DNA of 64,000 nucleotides from assembly GCF_002234575.2 (NCBI RefSeq), contig NZ_CP022464.2:992001-1056000 (forward strand), read 5' to 3'. The translations under genes were made by a program, and so were the position numbers. The notes under the pieces were generated by a model. The model searched no databases. It was not told where the DNA came from and saw only the letters and a list, made by a program, of their open reading frames with translations. Shown here piece after piece: positions 26,014 through 34,366 of the stretch; positions within the stretch are counted from its first letter, which is position 1, and every line of letters begins with the position of its first letter. The DNA is from Enterocloster bolteae (GTDB lineage: Bacteria > Bacillota > Clostridia > Lachnospirales > Lachnospiraceae).

Positions 26014-26060
26014 TTCAGTACATAAACCATTTCAACCAAGTTTAAAGGAGGATAAAGGTA

Positions 26061-27176
26061 ATGAAAAAAAGAAGATTAATCCCGGTATTATGCGCGGCGG
26101 CAGTGGCTGTCAGCCTGGCTGGCTGTTCAGGCAGTTCAGGCTCTGCCACAGAGAAAGGCGCGGATACCCAGGCGCCCAAGGCTGAGGCCGGTGCAGAGAC
26201 AGGAAAGGAAGAGGACGGCGGTGAGAAGAAGGAAGAGGCAGGTGCTTCCAAGGATGAGAAGCTCATAATCTACAGCCCCCTTACAGAGTCCATGATTGAT
26301 TCCATGCTGGCCATGTTCGAGGAGGACACGGGTATTGACGCTGAGTGTCTGGCCATGGGTACCGGCGATGCGTTAAAGAGAATCCAGACAGAAGCCGACA
26401 ATCCCCAGGCAGATATTCTCTGGTCAGGAACCATCGGAACCGTAAAAAACAAGAGCGAGTATTTTGCGGATTACACCACATCCAACGAGGACGCGTTCTA
26501 TGATGAATACAAGAACACAGAGGGCAACCTGACACGTTTTGATACCATTCCGTCGGTTATCATGGTGAACACGGACCTGATTGGCGATATCAAGATTGAA
26601 GGATATGAGGACCTGCTGAACCCTGAATTAAAGGGCAAGATTGCCTTTGCGGACCCGGCTGCATCCTCCTCCTCCTTTGAGCATCTGGTAAACATGCTCT
26701 ATGCAATGGGCGGCGGCAATCCTGACAATGGCTGGGACTATGTAAAACAGTTCTGCGCACAGCTGGACGGCAAGCTGTTAGGCGGTTCCTCCGCAGTGTA
26801 TAAGGGCGTTGCGGACGGAGAGTACACCGTAGGTCTTACCTTTGAGCAGGGTTCCGCTCAGTATGTGGGCGCAGGCGCGCCTGTCAAGACCGTTTATATG
26901 AGTGAAGGCGTTATCTTCCGCGGCGACGGCGTATACATCATCAAGGGCTGCCCCAATGAATCAAATGCCCAGAAGTTCGTGGACTGGCTCACCAGCAAGG
27001 ATGTTCAGGAATTCATGAACAATACCCAGTACAGAAGAACCATCCGCAAGGATGTGGAGGCGGGAGACGCCATGGTTCCAATGGACCAGATTAAGGTTAT
27101 CCAGGACGATGAGACAGACACCGCGGCACACAAGTCTGAGTGGCTGGATGAGTTTAAGGAGCTGTTTACAGAGTAA
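26061..27176 (+). CDS. ABC transporter binding lipoprotein, ferric/sugar-phosphate (AfuA-like) type
   Basis: A 371-residue precursor with signal peptide and lipobox LAGC (Cys about residue 22), then an Ala/Glu/Lys-rich linker to about residue 65. The mature domain (LIIYSPLTESMIDSMLAMFE, IDAECLAMGTGDALKRIQ, ADILWSG, KIAFADPAASSSSFEHL) is the FbpA/PhnS/AfuA binding fold. Lack of the paired Tyr iron ligands cannot be judged by eye. Neighbours (deoC before; a sensor kinase and AraC-type regulator after) speak for a phosphorylated sugar or similar organic anion rather than iron; that is inference. ATG 26061 has AAAGGAGG upstream. Confidence 0.87.
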   Translation: MKKRRLIPVLCAAAVAVSLAGCSGSSGSATEKGADTQAPKAEAGAETGKEEDGGEKKEEAGASKDEKLIIYSPLTESMIDSMLAMFEEDTGIDAECLAMGTGDALKRIQTEADNPQADILWSGTIGTVKNKSEYFADYTTSNEDAFYDEYKNTEGNLTRFDTIPSVIMVNTDLIGDIKIEGYEDLLNPELKGKIAFADPAASSSSFEHLVNMLYAMGGGNPDNGWDYVKQFCAQLDGKLLGGSSAVYKGVADGEYTVGLTFEQGSAQYVGAGAPVKTVYMSEGVIFRGDGVYIIKGCPNESNAQKFVDWLTSKDVQEFMNNTQYRRTIRKDVEAGDAMVPMDQIKVIQDDETDTAAHKSEWLDEFKELFTE

Positions 27177-27194
27177 ACCAATCCAAAGAGCAGA

Positions 27195-27245
27195 TGAAGG
27201 TACATACATCGGGGGCGTGGCTTAATATGTCAGCCCCCTTCATTT
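27195..27245 (+). terminator. Attenuator-like hairpin between binding protein and ATPase genes
   Basis: TGAAGG (27195-27200) and GGGGGC (27211-27216) face GCCCCC (27233-27238) and CCTTCA (27237-27242), ending in ATTTTAG. A leaky terminator here would give more binding protein than ATPase and permease. Confidence 0.6.
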
Positions 27246-27267
27246 TAGAGGAATTGAGGGGAAACGT

Positions 27268-28389
27268 ATGAGTGTTTCAATTGGAATCGACAATGTAGTA
27301 AAAAAATATGGGGATACGACCATCATACCGGACTTGTCCGCCTTTATAAAAAATGGGGAATTCTTTACCCTGCTGGGGCCCTCCGGGTGCGGCAAGACCA
27401 CTCTGCTGCGCATGATTGCCGGGTTTAACAGCATCGAGGGGGGAACCATCAAATTTGACGACAAGGTCATCAACGATATTCCGGCCCAGAAACGGAACAT
27501 CGGCATGGTGTTCCAGAGCTATGCCATCTTCCCCCACCTGACGGTACGCCAGAACGTGGAATACGGCCTGAAAATCCGCAAGGTGCCGAAGGAGCACATG
27601 AAGGAGCGGGTGGATGAAATTCTTAAGGTGGTAAAAATCGACGAATACCAGGACCGCCTGCCGGAGCGCCTGTCCGGCGGCCAGCAGCAGAGAGTGGCCC
27701 TGGCCAGGGCCATTGTCATCCATCCCCAGGTGCTTCTCATGGATGAGCCGCTGTCCAATCTGGACGCCAAGCTGCGTATTGAGATGCGCAGCGCCATCCG
27801 TGATGTGCAGAAGCAGGTGGGTATTACCACGGTTTACGTAACCCATGATCAGGAGGAAGCCCTTGCCATATCAGACAGGATTGCGGTCATGAAGCTGGGG
27901 ATTATCCAGCAGATTGGAAGCCCCCAGGACATCTATGCAAGGCCCTACAATGCATTTGTATCCACCTTTATCGGCCATTCCAATCTCTTTTTCGGAACCA
28001 TAAGAAAGCAGGGGAGCGTGCCGTCCGTTGTGTTTGAGGGCGGATACCATGTGGAGATGGCAAACCTTGTGGACACGGTGACAGAGGGCCAGAAGGTCGT
28101 GGTATCGGTCCGCCCTGAGGAATTCTCGCTGAATCCGGAAGGCATGGAATGCGAAATCATCAGCAGGACCTTCCTGGGCAAATACACCAACTATTTCCTG
28201 CGCTTCGGGGACGGCATGGTGCTGGAGGACCAGCCAAGCATTGAGTACTCCCAGGATTTAGGCCATGTGGACCGCATATTCTCAGTGGGAGAAAAGATAC
28301 GCCTTAGACCGAACCCTAATAAAATCAACGTGTTCACCCAGGACATGGAACAGAGTCTGATAAAGGATGTGAAGAGATATGACGAATAA
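27268..28389 (+). CDS. ABC transporter ATPase (FbpC/PotA type)
   Basis: A 373-residue ATPase. Walker A GPSGCGKTT (about residues 37-45), Q-loop FQSYAIFPH, signature LSGGQQQRVALARA, Walker B VLLMDEPLSNLDA, and H-loop YVTHDQEEAL; the TOBE domain fills the C-terminal third (VVVSVRPEEFSL). ATG 27268 has GAGGGGAA upstream. Its end overlaps the permease gene by 11 bases. Confidence 0.92.
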   Translation: MSVSIGIDNVVKKYGDTTIIPDLSAFIKNGEFFTLLGPSGCGKTTLLRMIAGFNSIEGGTIKFDDKVINDIPAQKRNIGMVFQSYAIFPHLTVRQNVEYGLKIRKVPKEHMKERVDEILKVVKIDEYQDRLPERLSGGQQQRVALARAIVIHPQVLLMDEPLSNLDAKLRIEMRSAIRDVQKQVGITTVYVTHDQEEALAISDRIAVMKLGIIQQIGSPQDIYARPYNAFVSTFIGHSNLFFGTIRKQGSVPSVVFEGGYHVEMANLVDTVTEGQKVVVSVRPEEFSLNPEGMECEIISRTFLGKYTNYFLRFGDGMVLEDQPSIEYSQDLGHVDRIFSVGEKIRLRPNPNKINVFTQDMEQSLIKDVKRYDE

Positions 28390-30031
28390 GAAAATCAGGT
28401 GGGACTTCTGGACGATTGTGACAGTGGTCATCATTGCCCTGTTTGCCCTGTTCCTTCTCTATCCGCTCATCAGCCTTTTCTTAAGCGGTTTCAAGGACAC
28501 GGAGACAGGAGTCTGGACCATTGACAACTATGCCAGGTTCTTTTCAAAGAAGTATTATAAAAGCGCACTGCTCAACTCGTTTAAGCTGACCTTCAGCGTG
28601 ACCGTGGTAGCCATTATACTGGGGGTGCCTCTGGCCTATTTCATGTCGTTTTATAAGATAAAAGGAAAAGGCCTGCTGGAAATCCTGTTCATCATCTCCA
28701 TGATGAGTCCCAACTTTATCGGCGCCTACTCCTGGATCCTGCTTCTGGGAAGAAGCGGAACCGTGACCCAGTTCTTAAAGGGCCTGGGAATCCACATGCC
28801 GTCTATTTACGGCTTTGGAGGAATGCTGCTGGTATTTGCCCTTAAGCTGTATCCGTTTATCTACATGTATGTATCGGGAGCCCTCAAAAAGATAGATGTG
28901 GCCCTGTCTGAGGCGGCGGAAAGCCTGGGATGCGGAGGCCTGAAAAAGGTCTTTACCGTAATCATGCCCCTGGTCACCCCTACCCTGATAGCGGCAGCCC
29001 TGCTGGTGTTCATGAACTGTATGGCAGACTTTGGCACCCCGGCCCTGATTGGCGAGGGATACCGTGTTATGCCCACCCTGGTATACTCCGAGTTCGTGGG
29101 AGAGACAGGCGGTTCCGCCAACTTTGCGGCATGTATGGCGACCATTATGGTGGTAGTCACCGCAACTGTGTTCCTGCTGCAGAAATGGTATGTGAATACC
29201 AAGTCCTTTACCATGAGCTCCATGAGGCCGATTCAGCCCAAGGAGGTCCATGGAATCAAAGGCTTTTTCATTCACCTGTTTATCTATCTGCTGGCAGCCA
29301 CCTCCATCATACCCCAGTGCATGGTTGTTTACACCTCCTTCCGCGCCACCAAGATGCAGGTGTTTGTGGATGGATTTTCCCTGGAAAGCTACCGCAAGGT
29401 GTTCTCCACAGCCATCCAGTCCATCAAGAATACATATCTTTACTGCCTGGCAGCTATTGTGATTATCGTGGTCCTGGGCATGCTCATCGCGTACCTGGCA
29501 GTGAGGCGCAAGAGCTGGCTGACCAACGCCATTGACACCATTGCCATGTTCCCGTACATTGTACCGGGTTCCGTCCTTGGTATTACGTTACTGATTGCAT
29601 TTAACCATCCTCCTATGATGCTGGCCGGTTCCGCCATCATTATGGTCATATCCCTGGTCATCCGGAGGCAGGCATATACGCTGCGTTCCAGCTCCGCCAT
29701 TCTTTACCAGATCAGTCCTAGCATGGAGGAGGCCGCCATCAGCCTGGGCGATTCACCATCCATGTCCTTTGTGAAGGTGACGGCGAAAATGATGCTTCCG
29801 GGTGTTGCGTCCGGCGCCATATTAAGCTGGATTACCCTGATTAATGAACTGAGTTCTTCCGTCATGCTCTATACGGCCAACACAAGGACCATGTCGGTGG
29901 CCATATACAATGAGGTCATCCGGGCCAGCTACGGAACAGCCGCTGCCCTGGCAACCATCCTCACCGTTACCACCGTGGTATCCCTGCTCATCTTCTTCAA
30001 GGTGTCGGGCAATAAGGACGTGACAATGTAA
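28379..30031 (+). CDS. Fused ABC permease, two transport domains (FbpB type)
   Basis: A 550-residue protein with about twelve hydrophobic segments and two permease halves. Each half has an EAA loop: DVALSEAAESLGCGGLKKVF (about residues 175-195) and SMEEAAISLGDSPSMSF (about 450-466). This fused layout is normal for iron/sulfate-like and AfuB permeases. ATG 28379 overlaps the ATPase gene, with GAAGAG upstream, indicating coupling. The sensor kinase gene follows after about 75 bp. Confidence 0.91.
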   Translation: MTNKKIRWDFWTIVTVVIIALFALFLLYPLISLFLSGFKDTETGVWTIDNYARFFSKKYYKSALLNSFKLTFSVTVVAIILGVPLAYFMSFYKIKGKGLLEILFIISMMSPNFIGAYSWILLLGRSGTVTQFLKGLGIHMPSIYGFGGMLLVFALKLYPFIYMYVSGALKKIDVALSEAAESLGCGGLKKVFTVIMPLVTPTLIAAALLVFMNCMADFGTPALIGEGYRVMPTLVYSEFVGETGGSANFAACMATIMVVVTATVFLLQKWYVNTKSFTMSSMRPIQPKEVHGIKGFFIHLFIYLLAATSIIPQCMVVYTSFRATKMQVFVDGFSLESYRKVFSTAIQSIKNTYLYCLAAIVIIVVLGMLIAYLAVRRKSWLTNAIDTIAMFPYIVPGSVLGITLLIAFNHPPMMLAGSAIIMVISLVIRRQAYTLRSSSAILYQISPSMEEAAISLGDSPSMSFVKVTAKMMLPGVASGAILSWITLINELSSSVMLYTANTRTMSVAIYNEVIRASYGTAAALATILTVTTVVSLLIFFKVSGNKDVTM

Positions 30032-30105
30032 CTGCCGTATGATAAACTGAAAACTGCAGTAATGTGCAGTGTATTAATATTAAAAATGGTAAAAGGTGCA
30101 GGCGT

Positions 30106-31803
30106 ATGAAGAAGCGAAAACAAACATGTTTCAGGGACGAAATCCGGAAAAGTTTGATTTTCCATGCGCTTGCACCTTGCTTTATATCGCTGGTGGTCCT
30201 GCTTCTGGTGTTTACAGCGGTGGGGTCCCAGCAGATCATCCGGAAGAGCAGGACCATGCTGGAGCACTTTTCCGGGGAGTTTGAGGGCGTTATAGACAGC
30301 TATGTGGACGAGAATAAAAGGATGGCAGGGGAGCTGGACGTGGAACAGTTTAAGGGACTGCCTTCCTATAAGACAGAGGCAGTGTCGGAGATTTACCGGT
30401 TCCTTAACGGTCAGGTTTACAGGGGTGACTATTACCTGTTTGACCGGGACAGGAATCTGGTTTTTTCCACCAACAGCCAGTCCAATGTCATACAGTACAT
30501 AGGAAATTATCTGCCCTGGAACACAACGGACCAGAATGACAGCAAAAATGACTGTATCTTTATCTATGACAATACGGTGATAGACGGAAGGGCCCTTCCT
30601 GCATGGCTCATGTTCCAGACCGTGGTAAAGGACGGAAGGCTCCAGGGATACAGCGGCTTTGTGCTGAAAGCAGATGCGTTTAAGGAACGGCTGGGAAATA
30701 TGGAACAGCCCGTACTGCTGATTAACAAGTTCAACCGGCTGTTCACCGACGGGGTGTCCAGGTTCCAGAACGACCGGGGCAAGCTGGTGGAGGAATTCCG
30801 CGACGGCGGCAGCATGGTGCATCTGGAGAACAGATGGTATTACACGGACAGCGTGTCCGTGCTGGATGAGGAGGCATCCGTACAGGTCATATACGACTGT
30901 ACATCCTTTGTCCAGCTGTGCCTTATGTCCCTGGTGCTGGTGGGATTTCTGGCCCTGGCAGTGACCCTGGCCATCTACAGGAGCGCAGGCAAGGTGGCGG
31001 ACAAAAAGACGGAAATCATTTACGATCTCATAGGCGCCCTGGATCAGGTGGAGAAGGGGGATTTGGATGTGTCCCTGGAAATTACCTCGGGTGATGAGTT
31101 TGAGCGCATCGGCCATTCCTTCAACACCATGATAGGCAGCATACGCCATCTGCTGGCCAGGCATCAGGAACTGGCAAAGGAGAACATGCTGGCCACGGTC
31201 CAGATTCTGGAATCACAGTTTAACCCGCATTTTCTCTTCAATACCCTGGAATCTATCCGGTATATGATAAAGTTCGGGCCGGGGGAGGCGGAGAAGATGC
31301 TGGTCAGCCTGTCCAGAATGCTGCGCTACAGCATCCAGAACGGCAAGGATGTGGTGACGGTGAAGGAGGAGATGGATTTCATCAGCCGGTATCTGCAGGT
31401 TATGCTCTACCGGTATGGCGACCGGTTAAGATACAGCATTGACCTGGAGGAGGGCAGCAGGAATGCGTCCATACCGAGGATGGCCCTGCAGCCCATTGTG
31501 GAGAATTCCATCAAATACGGTTTTGGTGAGGACCGTGACTGCCTGGAGATCCGTATCAGCACCAGGATACAAAATGAGGTTCTCTCCGTCATTATATCGG
31601 ACGACGGAGTGGGAATCAGCACAGAGCTTCTGGAGAAGCTGAAGGCCAATCTGGACCAGGGACAGAACCAGACAGACCATATCGGCATCTACAATGTCCA
31701 TAAGAGGATACGTCTGGTCTATGGAAGCGGGTATGGAGTGGGAATTGACAGTGAAATGGAAAAGGGGACAGTGGTGACGCTCCGGGTGCCCTGCGAAGAG
31801 TAA
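30106..31803 (+). CDS. Sensor histidine kinase (YesM/LytS family)
   Basis: A 565-residue membrane kinase. One transmembrane helix lies near residues 20-43 and a second near 270-290, framing an extracellular sensor of about 225 residues. A HAMP segment follows (LDQVEKGDLDVSLEI), then the His_kinase domain with phospho-acceptor His375 in FNPHFLFNTLESI and the ATP site PIVENSIKYGF and DDGVGI. ATG 30106 with AAGGTG upstream is chosen over a frame starting at 30064. Being co-oriented with the importer, it may sense the ligand directly or through the binding protein. Confidence 0.91.
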   Translation: MKKRKQTCFRDEIRKSLIFHALAPCFISLVVLLLVFTAVGSQQIIRKSRTMLEHFSGEFEGVIDSYVDENKRMAGELDVEQFKGLPSYKTEAVSEIYRFLNGQVYRGDYYLFDRDRNLVFSTNSQSNVIQYIGNYLPWNTTDQNDSKNDCIFIYDNTVIDGRALPAWLMFQTVVKDGRLQGYSGFVLKADAFKERLGNMEQPVLLINKFNRLFTDGVSRFQNDRGKLVEEFRDGGSMVHLENRWYYTDSVSVLDEEASVQVIYDCTSFVQLCLMSLVLVGFLALAVTLAIYRSAGKVADKKTEIIYDLIGALDQVEKGDLDVSLEITSGDEFERIGHSFNTMIGSIRHLLARHQELAKENMLATVQILESQFNPHFLFNTLESIRYMIKFGPGEAEKMLVSLSRMLRYSIQNGKDVVTVKEEMDFISRYLQVMLYRYGDRLRYSIDLEEGSRNASIPRMALQPIVENSIKYGFGEDRDCLEIRISTRIQNEVLSVIISDDGVGISTELLEKLKANLDQGQNQTDHIGIYNVHKRIRLVYGSGYGVGIDSEMEKGTVVTLRVPCEE

Positions 31804-31851
31804 GGCACAGGGGACGGCGCACTCCCGGTGTAAGGATGGGGGGATTCTGTC

Positions 31852-32673
31852 ATGTTATTAAAAGTAGTGATTGTGGAGGATGAGGAGATCATCAGAAAGG
31901 GTCTTACCTTCGCCTTAAACTGGCTGGACATGGGCTGTATTATTGTGGGCACGGCCAAGGATGGGGCAGAGGGGCTGGAGACCATACGGAGGGAGCAGCC
32001 GGATATTGTGCTGACCGACATAAAAATGCCTAAGATGAACGGGCTTAAGATGATAGAGACAGCCATCAAGGACCAGCAGTTTTACAGCCTGGTGCTGACC
32101 AGCTATTCGGAGTTTGAGCTGGCCCGGCAGGCCATCCATATGGGTGTCACGGACTATCTGCTAAAGCCTGTGGACGAGGATGAGCTGAAGGAGTCTCTGG
32201 ACAAAATCCGTCAGCAGATAGCTTACGCCAGCAAGTATGAGAAAATCGAGAAGATATCCCAGGACAGGCTACTGACAGTCTATGATGAATGGAAGATATT
32301 TGACAGCGCAAAGAACAGCATGGATCCCTACGTAAAGAGAACCTATGAGTTCGTGAAGCAGCATTACAAGGAAAAGGTGAGCATCAACCAGGTGGCGGAA
32401 AGCCTGGGGGTCAGCACCAGCTATCTCAGCAGGAAGCTGAAGGCCGGGCTTAACACCACCTTTGTGGACCTGCTGAACCAGTACAGGATTAAGAAGGCCC
32501 TGAATATGCTGAGCCAGGGCACCATGCGGATCTATGAGATATCCGATGAGCTGGGATTCAGCGAGTATAAACATTTCTGCGGCGTATTCAAGAAATACAC
32601 CAATGTGACGCCCTCGGAGTTCTTAAAGAACGGAGGTGTGGCTGTGGTGGGCGAGAAGGACAGCCGCGGGTGA
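31852..32673 (+). CDS. Response regulator, YesN type (receiver + AraC DNA-binding domain)
   Basis: A 273-residue regulator. The receiver has acidic residues in VIVEDEEI, the phospho-acceptor Asp56 in VLTDIKMPKMNG, and the Lys of YLLKPVDEDEL. The C-terminal AraC domain (about residues 165-265) shows YKEKVSINQVAESLGVSTSYLSRKLK and YEISDELGFSEYKHFCGVFK. Paired with the kinase 48 bp upstream. It probably controls the deoC/ABC operon or one of the neighbouring importers. Confidence 0.92.
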   Translation: MLLKVVIVEDEEIIRKGLTFALNWLDMGCIIVGTAKDGAEGLETIRREQPDIVLTDIKMPKMNGLKMIETAIKDQQFYSLVLTSYSEFELARQAIHMGVTDYLLKPVDEDELKESLDKIRQQIAYASKYEKIEKISQDRLLTVYDEWKIFDSAKNSMDPYVKRTYEFVKQHYKEKVSINQVAESLGVSTSYLSRKLKAGLNTTFVDLLNQYRIKKALNMLSQGTMRIYEISDELGFSEYKHFCGVFKKYTNVTPSEFLKNGGVAVVGEKDSRG

Positions 32674-32702
32674 GAGGGTAAGAAAAGGAGGAGGCGCCTT
32701 TT

Positions 32703-32727
32703 GGCGGAATGAACCTATGATTCCGCC
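32703..32727. terminator. Hairpin at the convergent 3' ends of the regulator and the peptidase
   Basis: GGCGGAAT (32703-32710) pairs with ATTCCGCC (32720-32727); it includes the stop codon of the minus-strand peptidase gene. On the minus strand it is followed by AAAAGG, so it is only a modest terminator candidate. Confidence 0.4.
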
Positions 32728-34046
32728 TGGGATCCGGCCTGGGGGTCTGTCTGGGGTCCGGCCTGGGATTCTGTCTGGGGTCCGGCCTGGGATTTTGCCA
32801 GGGGCTCTGCCTGGGATTCTGCCGCAGGTCCGGCCTGGGACGGTGTGGCGGGCTGCACCGGAACCAGCGGGTCCTTGATGCCGTATAACCGTTTCCACTC
32901 CTTTGTGCCCTCCACCTTTACCGCCTCACAGCGGTTCAGATTCAGGAATTTTACCAGTTCATAACAGCTGACCCAGATTTCATTGTTGCTGTCCTTTTGG
33001 GACTCATCAAATATGAGTTCCAGGCCAAAGTGGAGATGGGGGTCGTCGATGTTGTTGGTGTTCTCGGTGCGGCTGTAACCGGTGCGCCCCAGATAGCCTA
33101 TGACGTCCCCGGCCTGCACCACGCTTCCCACCTCCAGGCCTGACTGGTAGGGGTAATTCTTGCGCAGATGAGCGTAATAGTAGTACCGCTTGTGGTCAAA
33201 GCTGCGTATTCCCAGCCGCCAGCCGCCGTACTGGTTCCAGCCCAGGGCTTCCACATAGCCGGATTCCACGGCAACCACCGGAGTTCCCACCTGGCCCATC
33301 ATGTCGTGGCCCAGGTGCTGGCGCTTGAAGCCATAGCTGCGGGCCACGCCAAAGTCGTCAAAATCGCTGTAGGGAAAGCCCTTGGCAATGGGAGAAAATG
33401 CCTTGAGCCCGTATTTGGTCACCCAGACCGTGGCGGGGTCTCCGGGGGCGCCTCCTGCCACTCCGGAAGGCAGATAAGCGGCCGGGGCTTCGCCTGCCGG
33501 TATCTCTGCCTCAAACTGCCCTACCATGCCATCTAATACAGCTCCGTAGGCCTGGCGGTAATAAGAGTAATATTTCATGTCTTTTGTCAGTTCTTCTATG
33601 GTGGTTTCACCATTTTTCAGTTTTTCTGCCACAGCGGTCATGTGTTCCGGCTTATATTTGGAAAAATCCCCGCCGTAACGGGTTCCCAGATAGGCCAGCA
33701 AATCCACCCAGTTCAGATGAACATCAGCCTGGCAGGTGTCCACGTCAAGGCGGAATGCCTGGTTCATGGCCTCCGAGGTGACGCCGAAGTCCACCCATTT
33801 GATATAATCCTTATTTTTAGCTTCTTTCTTATCTGTCCCTGTCTTGTCCGGGTCTGCTCCGTCTATGTTTTCCAGGGGATTCATGTATCCGGCCAGCCTG
33901 GAGGCCTGGCTCATGACTGCCTGGCCCGGGTCTGTTTTAAACAGGAAGATGCTGAGACACAGCAGGCTCAGCACCATCATTTCCCCGTAAATCACTGTCT
34001 TTGTACTGATATGTAAATGCTCCCGGAGCATTCGGAAGAATCTCAT
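32715..34046 (-). CDS. M23-family cell-wall peptidase with repeat tail
   Basis: A 443-residue protein, probably anchored by one N-terminal helix (VIYGEMMVLSLLCLSIFLF, about residues 18-36), with the catalytic part outside. The LytM/M23 metal site is seen as HLGHDMMGQVG (Asp248) and DPHLHFGLEL (His337 and His339). The last 35-40 residues are a repeat of SQAGPQTE-like units encoded by near-identical 24-bp blocks. ATG 34046 has AGGAGG about 10 bases upstream. Likely cuts peptidoglycan cross-links during growth or sporulation; the exact bond is unknown. Confidence 0.86.
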   Translation of the reverse strand: MRFFRMLREHLHISTKTVIYGEMMVLSLLCLSIFLFKTDPGQAVMSQASRLAGYMNPLENIDGADPDKTGTDKKEAKNKDYIKWVDFGVTSEAMNQAFRLDVDTCQADVHLNWVDLLAYLGTRYGGDFSKYKPEHMTAVAEKLKNGETTIEELTKDMKYYSYYRQAYGAVLDGMVGQFEAEIPAGEAPAAYLPSGVAGGAPGDPATVWVTKYGLKAFSPIAKGFPYSDFDDFGVARSYGFKRQHLGHDMMGQVGTPVVAVESGYVEALGWNQYGGWRLGIRSFDHKRYYYYAHLRKNYPYQSGLEVGSVVQAGDVIGYLGRTGYSRTENTNNIDDPHLHFGLELIFDESQKDSNNEIWVSCYELVKFLNLNRCEAVKVEGTKEWKRLYGIKDPLVPVQPATPSQAGPAAESQAEPLAKSQAGPQTESQAGPQTDPQAGSQAES

Positions 34047-34178
34047 GATATAACCGCCTCCTGACACCCTTTCGGGAAATATGGGTCCTGGAGTAATCTT
34101 ATGTCTGTCCGTGCTGTTTTATGCATGAATGAAGGGGGAGGGGCAATTTGTACAAAAGAAAAACTTCCTTCTTTTGGC

Positions 34179-34207
34179 CGTAAACGTATACGGCCGTAAA
34201 ATTTACG
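34179..34207. promoter_or_regulatory. Two palindromic LacI-type sites
   Basis: CGTAAACGTATACG (34179-34192) is one base short of the perfect palindrome at 34311. CGTAAAATTTACG (34195-34207) follows two bases on, an odd-length perfect palindrome with the same CGTAAA/TTTACG halves. Both resemble LacI-family operators and may also be weak catabolite-type sites. Confidence 0.65.
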
Positions 34208-34292
34208 AAAAAATGCCTAAATTATTATGCAAAATGCATAGGGGTACCTGTGCATTTTGTTGGTTCTGGAAATGGCGGGAAAACCTGGCTGA

Positions 34293-34324
34293 TGGTATAA
34301 TATTTTTAAGCGTAAACGTTTACG
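34293..34324 (+). promoter_or_regulatory. Extended -10 promoter with operator CGTAAACGTTTACG
   Basis: TGGTATAAT (34293-34301) is an extended -10 box without a good -35. Ten bases later comes CGTAAACGTTTACG (34311-34324), a perfect 14-bp palindrome with central CG at the expected start site. The LacI-type gene starts at 34367. Autorepression is likely. Confidence 0.75.
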
Positions 34325-34366
34325 AAAACCATTCTTTAAAACGGAGAAATGGGGAGAAGGCCTATT

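Noticed and set aside
26061..30031. Plain iron(III) importer
   Set aside because: The family name fits, but deoC, the sensor kinase pair and lack of any iron-linked gene argue for an organic phosphate or sugar-type ligand. Kept open, not asserted.
29929..31164. A 411-codon minus-strand frame across the sensor kinase gene
   Set aside because: Opposite a clear histidine kinase; no start signal and no domain.
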